Assembly (NCBI GenBank): GCA_045587285.1
Contig: JAZNBZ010000008.1
Coordinates: 1 to 5,714, forward strand
Reading direction: 5' to 3'
Source of the DNA: Flemingiibacterium sp045587285
Lineage (GTDB): Bacteria > Bacillota > Clostridia > Oscillospirales > CAG-272
DNA length: 5,714 bases
The notes beneath the pieces are model-generated. The model did not search any database, was not told where the DNA came from, and saw only the letters and a list, made by a program, of their open reading frames with translations. Position numbers and translations under genes: made by a program. Below are positions 1-5,536 of this stretch, one piece after another. Each line of letters begins with the position of its first letter. The stretch's first letter is position 1.

Positions 1-2004
1 TGCGCCTGCAGTATAAACGGTAACGCTCTTACCGTCGTAAAGACCTCTGAGTCGAACGGTTGCCTCTGCAAAGAAGTTTGCGGAGCCGTTCCAAGCGTCG
101 CCTGCGAGAACTGCGCTCTGGCCTTCCTCGAGAGTGCCGAGCTCTGCCTTAACGAATGCCTTATCATAGGTGAGAGTAGCAGTCGTGAACATGAGGGATT
201 CAGCGCCGTCGTTATCTACAATATTGAAGAGAATCTCTTCAACAGTGGTTTCTTCCTTAACGGTGAAGGTGAAGGAAGCGTCAGTAGCAGTATCACCAAC
301 GAGAACGGTGTTAGCTGCTGCATTGCCGTCAAGTGCTGCGCCGAGCTCTACAAGACCGCCATCGGTGTAGAAGTCACCGGTGAGGGTGTAAATACCGGGG
401 AGAAGCACCTGATTTGCAATGTAGGATGCACCTGCGGTAGCATCAATTGCATAGTACTCAACAGGGTTGATTACGTAAGAAGCGCTATCGCTATATACGA
501 AGAGCTTGTTGAGCCAACGGTCAGCGGGAGTTTCGTAAGTAGCGGTATCGAAGCAACCGTAAGCGTAAACTACTTCGCCGGTTTCCTTATCGGTGATCTT
601 GATACCCTGTACATCGTAGTTGGTCCAGGTAGAATCATTGCCTGCTGCATAAATCTTGAAGACGATGGTTTCTACATTTTCATTTGCGATGGTAACTTCA
701 TTAGTATAAGTAGCATACTCTGCGGTGAGGGTACGGCTGATAGCAACGTATCTGCCGGTAGAACCTGCGGTCGGACCGAAGGTGTACTCGAGAGACTTGC
801 CTTCTGCCTGAGCTGCAATGGTGGTGATAACATAGGTTCTGTTGGGTTCCATGATGTTATCTTCAGCACCTGCGGTGTAAACGGTAACTGACTTACCGTC
901 GTATGCGCCGCGGAGGTTAAGAGTTGCCTCTGCATAGAAATCTGCGCCGTTCCACTTATCTGCATTGTTAAGTGCGGTGGTGCCGCCTACATTGATGGTC
1001 TCACCTTCAGTATAGTCGAGAGCCTTTACGTAGGTGAGCTTCATGTTCTTGAGTATGAGCGAACTGCCTGCTGCGCCTGCGTTAACGAGGCGGAGCGACT
1101 CAAGAGCGGTGGGCTCGGTTACGGTAACGGTAAAGGTAAGATCCTGAGCGTCAGAGGTAAGAGTGTTGATGTTGGACTGAACGCCGTTTACTACAAAACG
1201 ATAGTTAGCGGTGTTGCCGTAAGTCTTAAAGTTACCGGTGATCTCATATACGCCGGGGAGAAGAGTTACAGCCTCGTCTACTACATAAGTATCGCCAAGT
1301 GCGCCGCAGGTGTAGTAGTCATTGTAAACTACGCCACCGTTGTTGTGAAGAATGGAAGAGAAGCGAGTAACATAGTCCTCTCCTGCCTCCCAGTACTCAA
1401 CGGTTTCCCACTCTTCGGTTTCAGCATTATAATGCTCAAACGCCATATTAGCGAGATCCATTGTGTAAGCGTTCTGATATCTCTGGGTAAAGTATTTTAC
1501 ACAGAGAGTGTCAGAGGTGTAAGGAGCAACGAACTCAACGGTCTTTTCCGTAAAGGAAGGAGCGAGAGTCATGCTTCCGCTTGCAGTATTCGGATAGAGC
1601 GTAGCGAAATCGTTTACATTCGGGTCGCCCGTTATCCAACCTTCGTTAAAGCTACCGATAGCTATAATGAAAAGGTTAGCTGCAGAGGTGGACGCCTTTT
1701 TTGCGTAAAACTTTACTCTGTAGGTTTCGCCTTCAACTACCGACAGATTAACAAACCAGTCAGGATAGGTAGCATCCGCGTTGTGGGGGAAGGTGTAACC
1801 TGCACGCGAAGTAAGCTTAACGTGCGTTTCCTTGTGGAAGGTAGCGTTGTCCCACTCACCGAGACCGGTGCCGTCAAGTGCAACGGTCTGGCCTTCCTCT
1901 AAGGTGATTCCTCCTTCCTCTGTCGTATTTGCGAACACGCTAACAGGTACTAATGAGAGCACCATGCAGAGTGTAAGCAGTAAAGATAAAAATTTCTTTT
2001 GCAT
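1..2004 (-). CDS. Large secreted tandem-repeat surface protein, N-terminal part (runs off left edge)
   Basis: An open frame of 668 codons without a stop begins at the ATG at 2004-2002 and leaves the window at base 1. The start is supported by AGGAGG 8 nt upstream. Residues 1-25 are a clear Sec signal peptide (basic MQKK, a leucine-rich core, VSVFA then N), with no convincing lipobox, so the protein is probably exported and cleaved. The mature part is Thr/Ala/Gly/Tyr-rich and beta-like. Residues about 36-195 read like a jelly-roll carbohydrate-binding module (VEGETYRVKFYAKK at 90-103, then TEKTVEFVAP at 152-161). A second type of segment begins at LLPGVY (248-253) and again at LLPGIY (534-539). 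Anchors EEGQ (36), TEGE (332) and EEGQ (626) mark three repeat starts about 295 residues apart. GKSVTVYTAG occurs at 370 and 658. No catalytic motif is visible. A carbohydrate-binding or adhesive cell-surface role is inference; the anchor, if any, lies beyond the edge. I do not recognise a named family. Confidence 0.88.
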   Translation of the reverse strand, partial: MQKKFLSLLLTLCMVLSLVPVSVFANTTEEGGITLEEGQTVALDGTGLGEWDNATFHKETHVKLTSRAGYTFPHNADATYPDWFVNLSVVEGETYRVKFYAKKASTSAANLFIIAIGSFNEGWITGDPNVNDFATLYPNTASGSMTLAPSFTEKTVEFVAPYTSDTLCVKYFTQRYQNAYTMDLANMAFEHYNAETEEWETVEYWEAGEDYVTRFSSILHNNGGVVYNDYYTCGALGDTYVVDEAVTLLPGVYEITGNFKTYGNTANYRFVVNGVQSNINTLTSDAQDLTFTVTVTEPTALESLRLVNAGAAGSSLILKNMKLTYVKALDYTEGETINVGGTTALNNADKWNGADFYAEATLNLRGAYDGKSVTVYTAGAEDNIMEPNRTYVITTIAAQAEGKSLEYTFGPTAGSTGRYVAISRTLTAEYATYTNEVTIANENVETIVFKIYAAGNDSTWTNYDVQGIKITDKETGEVVYAYGCFDTATYETPADRWLNKLFVYSDSASYVINPVEYYAIDATAGASYIANQVLLPGIYTLTGDFYTDGGLVELGAALDGNAAANTVLVGDTATDASFTFTVKEETTVEEILFNIVDNDGAESLMFTTATLTYDKAFVKAELGTLEEGQSAVLAGDAWNGSANFFAEATVRLRGLYDGKSVTVYTAGA
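7..129 (-). repeat. Third repeat copy (start) inside the surface protein gene
   Basis: This stretch encodes residues 626-666 and restates the block at 871-1011. Aligning 7-93 with 871-954 by hand, with one codon gap, gives 65 identical bases out of 84. The shared protein core is WNG, then F-AEAT, then L-RG-YDGKSVTVYTAG. The DNA-level similarity points to duplication within the gene rather than only convergent protein composition. Confidence 0.75.
130..1011 (-). repeat. Second, complete repeat unit of the surface protein (residues 332-625)
   Basis: This is the only full unit fully bounded by clear anchors (TEGE at 332, next EEGQ at 626). It holds an A-type segment (about 332-480, ending in YDVQGIKITDKETGEVVYAY) and a B-type segment (about 515-620, LLPGIYTLTGDF to FTTATLTY). 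The first unit (36-331; DNA 1012-1899) has the same order but a more diverged A segment. Unit borders are approximate because the anchors differ by several residues in spacing. Confidence 0.65.
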
Positions 2005-2012
2005 TACTTTTT

Positions 2013-2018
2013 CCTCCT
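2013..2018 (-). promoter_or_regulatory. Ribosome binding site of the surface protein gene
   Basis: Read on the minus strand this is AGGAGG, a full match to the anti-Shine-Dalgarno core. It lies 8 nt before the ATG at 2004, in an AT-rich, probably unpaired context. It fixes the start codon of the long open frame. Confidence 0.85.
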
Positions 2019-2048
2019 AAAATTAAGATTTAATGTAATGTCACCCGC

Positions 2049-2135
2049 CACGCGAGCCTCATTTCGCGCGTGAAGAGTGTTATTTAAGAGCTTATGGGAA
2101 AATGGGCACAGTTCCCCCTTGCCCCACGTCTCTTA
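2049..2135 (-). promoter_or_regulatory. Structured 5' leader of the surface protein gene (candidate cis-RNA)
   Basis: The mRNA predicted from the upstream promoter begins near 2135 and has about 130 nt before the ATG. Complementary segments are: UAAGAG (2135-2130) with CUCUUA (2090-2085), closing a domain at the very 5' end; GGGCA (2124-2120) with UGCCC (2108-2104); and GGGAA (2116-2112), inside that loop, with UUCCC (2100-2096). The last two together have the order of an H-type pseudoknot. A separate hairpin pairs CGCGUG and CACGCG (2049-2054 with 2067-2072, 12-nt loop). I could not match this to a riboswitch class I know. The pairings are seen in the sequence; a regulatory function is inferred. 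Confidence 0.4.
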
Positions 2136-2141
2136 TAGAAT

Positions 2142-2170
2142 ATTGTACCACAATTAAGCGAGATTGGGAA
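2142..2170 (-). promoter_or_regulatory. Extended -10 sigma-A promoter for the surface protein gene
   Basis: On the minus strand the -10 is TACAAT (2147-2142), preceded by TG one base upstream (TGGTACAAT), the extended -10 form. The -35 is a weaker TTCCCA (2170-2165), 17 bp away. Transcription would start near 2135, at the first base of the leader's closing stem. Confidence 0.65.
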
Positions 2171-2171
2171 G

Positions 2172-2337
2172 AGATTTTTGCAAAATATTCGTTGGAGCAC
2201 TCCCCAAATTTTCGACGCCTCTTTTGTGCGTTAATAACATATTTTTGCTGTTTTTGTATTCAATTTGTCTAAATCGTGCAACTGAGAAGAAAATATTACA
2301 TTTTCTATAGTTTTACAATATAAAAAGGACAGAGCAC
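2172..2337. other. AT-rich non-coding stretch between rpsI terminator and surface-gene promoter
   Basis: No coding frame with a plausible ribosome binding site is present. The only ordered element I see is a 7-bp inverted repeat, AGAAAAT/ATTTTCT, at 2288-2306 with a 5-nt centre. It lies over 110 bp upstream of the promoter and could be a protein-binding palindrome or chance in AT-rich DNA. Confidence 0.5.
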
Positions 2338-2371
2338 AAAAAAAGCTTCGAAGCCGAAGCTTCGAAGCTTT
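2338..2371 (-). terminator. Rho-independent terminator of the rplM-rpsI operon
   Basis: On the minus strand a perfect 13-bp stem (2371-2359 with 2354-2342) is capped by a UUCG tetraloop closed by C-G, the very stable cUUCGg form. It runs directly into a T-run (2344-2338). It starts 19 nt after the rpsI stop. The plus-strand side lacks a T-run, so termination should be one-directional. It isolates the ribosomal operon from the downstream surface protein gene. Confidence 0.93.
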
Positions 2372-2390
2372 GTATATTCGAAATAAGAAC

Positions 2391-2792
2391 TTATCTCTTG
2401 GAGAACTGGCTCGCACGACGAGCTGCCTTGAGACCGTACTTCTTTCTTTCCTTCATTCTCGGGTCACGAGTGAGGAAGCCTGCCTTCTTGAGAGCGGGAC
2501 GATAGGTTTCGTCTGCCTGAAGAAGAGCTCTGGAAAGGCCGTGGCGGATAGCGCCTGCCTGACCGGAAAGACCGCCGCCCTTAACGTTGGCGATGATGTC
2601 GAACTTGCCCTCAGTAGCGGTTACGCCGAAGGGCTGGTTGATGATGAGCTTGAGGGTTTCAAGACCGAAATAATCGTCGATGGACTTGCCATTAACGGTG
2701 ATAACGCCGGTGCCCGGAACAATACGAACGCGAGCAATGGACTTCTTTCTTCTGCCGGTGCCGTAGAAATACGGCTTTGCACTCTGATACAT
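2391..2792 (-). CDS. rpsI: 30S ribosomal protein S9 (uS9)
   Basis: This 133-residue protein is S9, a component of the small-subunit head whose C-terminal tail reaches towards the P-site tRNA. Family hallmarks visible are the N-terminal YFYGTGRRKKSIARVR (8-23), the VNGKSIDDYF segment, the glycine-rich GGGLSGQAGAIRHGLSRAL core, LTRDPRMKERKKYGLKAARR near the end and the conserved terminal SKR. Length is normal for a bacterial S9 and nothing is missing. It starts 19 nt after the rplM stop with an AAAGGAGT ribosome binding site (2808-2801), so the two genes are cotranscribed. The universal rplM-rpsI order supports both calls. Confidence 0.98.
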   Translation of the reverse strand: MYQSAKPYFYGTGRRKKSIARVRIVPGTGVITVNGKSIDDYFGLETLKLIINQPFGVTATEGKFDIIANVKGGGLSGQAGAIRHGLSRALLQADETYRPALKKAGFLTRDPRMKERKKYGLKAARRASQFSKR

Positions 2793-2811
2793 TGTGTATT
2801 ACTCCTTTCGA

Positions 2812-3243
2812 TTATTCAGCGGGATAAGCGATAGGCTGCTGAGCCTGCTGCTTGTGCTCTGCACCTGCGTAAACCTTAAGACGGGTGATCTGTGCATCAC
2901 CGAGCTTGTTCTTTGCAAGCATACCCTTAACTGCGAGCTGCATAGCGAGCTCGGGCTTGGTTGCCATACGAGTCTTGTAGCTTACCGTCTTAAGACCGCC
3001 GATGTAGCCGCTGTGACGGTGGTAATACTTCTGCTCCAGCTTCTTGCCGGTGAGGACAGCGTCCTTTGCGTTAACGATGATTACGAACTCGCCGCAGTCA
3101 ACGTTGGGGGTGTATTCGGGTCTGTGCTTACCTCTTAAGATGGTAGCTGCGAGAACAGCGGTCTTGCCGAGGGGCTTGCCTGCTGCGTCGATTACGTACC
3201 ACTTGCGCTCGAGGGTTTCCTTTTTAGCCATGTATGTGGACAT
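2812..3243 (-). CDS. rplM: 50S ribosomal protein L13 (uL13)
   Basis: This 143-residue protein is L13, an early-assembling large-subunit protein that binds 23S rRNA. Visible hallmarks are RKWYVIDAAGKPLGKTA near the start, the ILRGKHRPEYTPNVDCGEFVIIVNA segment, the KYYHRHSGYIGGLK loop, and the signature region AVKGMLAKNKLG followed by LKVYAGAEH. The signature carries Ala where Pro is usual (MLPK), a minor variation. I chose the ATG at 3243 (MSTYMAKK) over the internal ATG at 3231, because AAAGGAA (3260-3254) lies about 10 nt upstream of the former and too far from the latter. L13 represses its own operon in E. coli by binding the mRNA leader; whether that holds here is not shown. Confidence 0.98.
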   Translation of the reverse strand: MSTYMAKKETLERKWYVIDAAGKPLGKTAVLAATILRGKHRPEYTPNVDCGEFVIIVNAKDAVLTGKKLEQKYYHRHSGYIGGLKTVSYKTRMATKPELAMQLAVKGMLAKNKLGDAQITRLKVYAGAEHKQQAQQPIAYPAE

Positions 3244-3340
3244 AATTGGTAAATTCCTTTCGGTAGAATATTTGCCGTAAAACGGCTTGGTTTGTCCGCC
3301 CTTTCGATGGGTTAGTCGTTACGGCAGACTTTCTCAACGT
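3244..3340 (-). promoter_or_regulatory. Structured leader of rplM-rpsI mRNA (candidate L13 leader)
   Basis: About 97 nt separate the predicted transcription start (near 3340) from the rplM ATG. GUCUGCC (3329-3323) can pair with GGCGGAC (3300-3294) over 7 bp with one G-U. A local hairpin GCCGU-UUU-ACGGC lies at 3286-3274. Alternatively UGCCGUAA (3326-3319) matches UUACGGCA (3280-3273) perfectly over 8 bp, which would break both other stems. Firmicutes rplM genes are known to carry a conserved L13 leader element, and this position fits. Family membership is inferred and was not tested against a covariance model. Confidence 0.55.
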
Positions 3341-3345
3341 GCACT

Positions 3346-3374
3346 ATTATATCACACAAACTCCGGCTTGTCAA
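3346..3374 (-). promoter_or_regulatory. Strong sigma-A promoter of rplM-rpsI
   Basis: On the minus strand both hexamers are full consensus: TTGACA (3374-3369) and TATAAT (3351-3346), separated by exactly 17 bp. An A-rich run lies upstream of the -35 (plus-strand T/A tracts at 3380-3400). This suits a highly expressed ribosomal operon. Confidence 0.93.
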
Positions 3375-3450
3375 TACCTTTTTCAAAAAAAGTTTCAAAA
3401 TTTCAATTTACATATACATTTGCTCGCAAAATCGCCCGTTTTCTTCGATT

Positions 3451-3475
3451 TTTGTGGTGATTGCTCCGCCACAAA
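3451..3475. repeat. Inverted repeat in the divergent intergenic region
   Basis: TTTGTGG at 3451-3457 is matched perfectly by CCACAAA at 3469-3475. Two further pairs, one of them G-T, make a 9-bp arm around a 7-base centre. It ends 17 bp upstream of the plus-strand -35, a usual place for a regulator site. No T-run follows immediately, so a terminator reading is weaker. Its function is unknown. Confidence 0.4.
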
Positions 3476-3492
3476 GTACGTTTTTGCTGTTA

Positions 3493-3521
3493 TTGACTTT
3501 TAAAATCGTTTATGATATAAT
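3493..3521 (+). promoter_or_regulatory. Sigma-A promoter of the three-gene membrane operon
   Basis: TTGACT (3493-3498) and TATAAT (3516-3521) are separated by 17 bp, so 11 of 12 bases match consensus. The predicted start near 3528 gives a leader of about 58 nt before the ATG at 3586. It diverges from the rplM promoter, with 118 bp between the two -35 elements. Confidence 0.85.
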
Positions 3522-3574
3522 GTAGGAGGAAGATTTTTGGCGCATTTTTGGTAAGCGTGTCAGCTCGCGGACTT

Positions 3575-3579
3575 GGAGG
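3575..3579 (+). promoter_or_regulatory. Ribosome binding site that sets the start at 3586
   Basis: GGAGG lies 6 nt before the ATG at 3586. The reading frame stays open upstream only to an in-frame TAG at 3523-3525 and has no ATG, GTG or TTG in between, so this start is well supported. Confidence 0.85.
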
Positions 3580-3585
3580 TATACG

Positions 3586-4539
3586 ATGGGTGCCGTATTT
3601 GCTTTAGGATTTGCTTTTTTTGCTTTTATTGTAGTTTTTATCGGCGTAACGATCGCCCTATTCGGCATCGGCGGTGAAGCCCTGTTCGCGACTCTTATGG
3701 TCCGCGGCAAGCGCTTCGGCAAGCCGCTTCTCGTGGTATCTGCCGTGGTCACGCGCATTGGCGCACTTGTTGCGTTGATACCAATAGTATTTTTCGGGCT
3801 TATCGTAGGCTCAAACTTCACGTATCCACACGATTTCGTGGAAACCGAGATTGCAGTCGAGTTCACGGATGGCTATTGGGGCGACTTCGTTGCAGACGGC
3901 GCGACCTATACGCTGCTTAACGACCTCGGCTTTGCCTATGAAACGGCGCAAACGGCAAATACGCCCGTTTTTCACTATATTCCCGACGAAGCAATAGAGC
4001 GCCACACCTCATTCAACTTCTACCCTATCATAAACGATAGCGGATACGAGCTGATCGTTGGCGAATATTCGCTTTACTGCCGCGCCGAGGACAAAGCCGC
4101 CGTCACGGATTACTACTCAAATTGTCCGAAAGCCTACTACCGCTACGCTTCCTCATACGACGGACGTGGCAACTACTCCACCGAGTATTACCGCCTCGAC
4201 TCAACCGTCGAGAGCGAGATTCACGCTCTGTACTCACAAGGCTTTGACAGCCTTGAGTTCATCGAGATAGTTTCATACGAAAAAGGCTCGTACTACGACA
4301 CCATAGATTACGTCTATATCGACGTGGTAAGCGAGGACGGAGCGGTGCTTCTTGACTACGTAACGATTGTAAATTTTAAAGGCACGCTCTACGTTTTGGA
4401 ATACGAGGACTTTGCCGCGGAGCTTGACGCCGAGGATTATTTCGCCACGCCCGAGTACGAGCGTATGTCCGTGTACGGATTGCGCGTGTTGCCCGAAGCT
4501 ACCGAAGCACTGCTCAAAAGCTACTTTATCGGAGAATAA
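3586..4539 (+). CDS. Uncharacterised membrane protein with tyrosine-rich extracytoplasmic domain
   Basis: This 317-residue protein is not one I recognise. Two hydrophobic helices are visible, about 3-27 and 48-76, joined by a basic loop (VRGKRFGK, 39-46). By the positive-inside rule both ends lie outside and residues 77-317 form an exported domain. That domain is rich in Tyr, Asp and Glu. It has a dense Tyr run at 176-202 (DYYSNC, AYYRYASSYD, EYYRLD) and two cysteines (C165, C180) that could form a disulfide. A beta-rich stretch follows (IDYVYIDVVSEDGAVLLDYVTIVNFKG, given here as 240-266 in outline: alternating hydrophobics). No enzyme motif is seen. It is the first gene of an operon and its stop is 7 nt before the next ATG. 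A sensory, assembly or cell-envelope role would be a guess. Confidence 0.85.
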   Translation: MGAVFALGFAFFAFIVVFIGVTIALFGIGGEALFATLMVRGKRFGKPLLVVSAVVTRIGALVALIPIVFFGLIVGSNFTYPHDFVETEIAVEFTDGYWGDFVADGATYTLLNDLGFAYETAQTANTPVFHYIPDEAIERHTSFNFYPIINDSGYELIVGEYSLYCRAEDKAAVTDYYSNCPKAYYRYASSYDGRGNYSTEYYRLDSTVESEIHALYSQGFDSLEFIEIVSYEKGSYYDTIDYVYIDVVSEDGAVLLDYVTIVNFKGTLYVLEYEDFAAELDAEDYFATPEYERMSVYGLRVLPEATEALLKSYFIGE

Positions 4540-4546
4540 ATAATTT

Positions 4547-5299
4547 ATGAAAAGAAAAAAACAGCTTCTCTCAAAAATATCCGCGCTCCATCTGGTCAAG
4601 CTCGTCGGGCGCTCACTTTTGCTCGTTGCCGCGCTGGTGATTTATATTTACAACCACGTTACAGGCAGCGATATCGAGCTGCTTACCGGCTATGAGGGCT
4701 TTAAATGGTTTCTTGCCGCGCTGTGGTGTATCTACGTTGTGGAAATGGCGCTTCGCTTCTTCCCATCGAAGCTCGAAAGCCCCGGCTGTCAGAAGCAGTT
4801 TAAGCGCAGCTTTATCCCAACGGGCGAAACGACACCTATAATACAGTCGTGGCGCCGTACGCTCTCCGTCCTGCTCGCGTGGGTTGCCCTGAACGGCGTT
4901 ATCGGCGCGCTCTATTACACGCACGTTATAGACAAGGGCATTTTACTGCTCGTCTGCCTCGCGTACAGCGTATGCGATATGATATGCATACTGTTCTTCT
5001 GCCCTTTCCAGGCGTGGTTTATGCGCAACCGCTGCTGTACGGACTGCCGCATCTACAATTGGGACTTCGCGATGATGTTCACGCCGTTCGTGTTTATCCC
5101 GAGCCTTTACACGTGGAGCCTGCTCGGACTCTCGCTTTTGCTGGTGCTTTATTGGGAAATATCCCTTCGCCTGCACCCCGAGCGCTTTTCCGAAACGACG
5201 AATGCGGGCATTGCTTGCAAAAATTGCACCGAGAAGCTGTGTAAGCACAAAAAGCATCTCGCGTCGTTTATAAAAAACAGAAAATTTATAAAAAGGTAG
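4547..5299 (+). CDS. Multi-pass membrane protein with two cytoplasmic cysteine clusters, function unknown
   Basis: The 250-residue product starts with a basic MKRKK and has hydrophobic segments at about 22-38, 54-72, 104-125, 129-153 and 173-203; the last is long enough for two helices. With six helices both ends would be cytoplasmic, which fits the basic loop at 74-103 and the basic tail. Two cysteine groups stand out. One is CCTDC at 163-167 in a short loop before the motif YNWDFAMMFTP; the other is CKNCTEKLC at 224-232, followed by HKKH. Both would face the cytoplasm and together give six ligands that could hold zinc or an iron-sulfur cluster, although this is inferred. More Cys lie in or near helices (61, 81, 137, 143, 147, 152). 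GGAGAA at 4531-4536, overlapping the previous stop region, is the likely ribosome binding site. I cannot name a family. Confidence 0.85.
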   Translation: MKRKKQLLSKISALHLVKLVGRSLLLVAALVIYIYNHVTGSDIELLTGYEGFKWFLAALWCIYVVEMALRFFPSKLESPGCQKQFKRSFIPTGETTPIIQSWRRTLSVLLAWVALNGVIGALYYTHVIDKGILLLVCLAYSVCDMICILFFCPFQAWFMRNRCCTDCRIYNWDFAMMFTPFVFIPSLYTWSLLGLSLLLVLYWEISLRLHPERFSETTNAGIACKNCTEKLCKHKKHLASFIKNRKFIKR

Positions 5300-5305
5300 A
5301 CCGTA

Positions 5306-5500
5306 ATGTATAAGAAGAAAAAGAAGCTGCCCGAGTCGAGCTGTGAAACGTGCGAGTTCTTCGACTGGGACGACGATATGCAGGAGAACGTCTGCATCGC
5401 CAATCTCGACGAGGACGAGTATTACCGTATGATGTCAAGTCCGCGGTGTCCGTTTTACAAGTATTATAATGAATATAAGAGCGTTCAGAAGCAAAACTGA
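5306..5500 (+). CDS. Small four-cysteine cytoplasmic protein, DUF6472-like
   Basis: The 64-residue protein has a lysine-rich start (YKKKKK), then CETC (13-16), C30, the acidic NLDEDEYYRM block (33-42) and CPFYKYYNEY (48-57), ending in VQKQN. The order CxxC, C, NLDEDE, CP-(Y/F), then a basic KQ tail resembles a short clostridial family that I recall as DUF6472. The assignment is from memory of the pattern, not a search. Four cysteines spaced 13/16/30/48 suggest a small metal-binding fold, probably zinc. The ATG lies 6 nt after the upstream stop, and AAAAGGT (5291-5297) overlaps the end of the upstream gene, so translation is probably coupled. A hairpin terminator follows directly. There is no signal peptide or membrane segment. 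Confidence 0.88.
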   Translation: MYKKKKKLPESSCETCEFFDWDDDMQENVCIANLDEDEYYRMMSSPRCPFYKYYNEYKSVQKQN

Positions 5501-5509
5501 TACTGCACG

Positions 5510-5536
5510 GGGAGGCGAAAGCCTCCCTTTTGTTTT
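5510..5536 (+). terminator. Rho-independent terminator of the three-gene operon
   Basis: GGGAGGC (5510-5516) and GCCTCCC (5521-5527) form a perfect 7-bp GC-rich stem. It is capped by a GAAA (GNRA) tetraloop and followed by TTTTGTTTT. It begins 10 nt after the stop of the four-cysteine protein, closing the operon. Confidence 0.93.

Noticed and set aside
1..1011. CRISPR array or insertion sequence as an explanation for the repeats
   Set aside because: The repeats are in-frame protein modules about 880 bp apart with imperfect identity. There are no short spaced direct repeats, terminal inverted repeats or transposase.
1345..1902. Plus-strand frame of 185 codons
   Set aside because: It lies wholly antisense to the signal-peptide-bearing repeat protein, has no ribosome binding site of note and no repeat or domain logic. 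The minus frame is continuous over 668 codons.
2096..2124. A known riboswitch class (c-di-GMP, preQ1, fluoride, ZTP) in the surface-gene leader
   Set aside because: I compared the arrangement from memory and found none of the conserved core sequences of those classes, so only a generic structured leader is claimed.
2231..2416. Minus-strand frame of 61 codons overlapping the rpsI 3' end
   Set aside because: It starts inside rpsI in another frame and reads through the operon terminator hairpin; it lacks a ribosome binding site and is AT-rich random-looking sequence.
2370..3280. Plus-strand frames opposite rpsI and rplM
   Set aside because: They are antisense shadows of two unmistakable ribosomal protein genes, caused by the codon bias of those genes.
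4613..5257. Minus-strand and alternate plus-frame ORFs across the second membrane gene
   Set aside because: The frame at 4547-5299 has coherent membrane helices, cysteine motifs, a ribosome binding site and tight operon spacing. The others give arginine-rich compositions typical of wrong frames in GC-rich codons.
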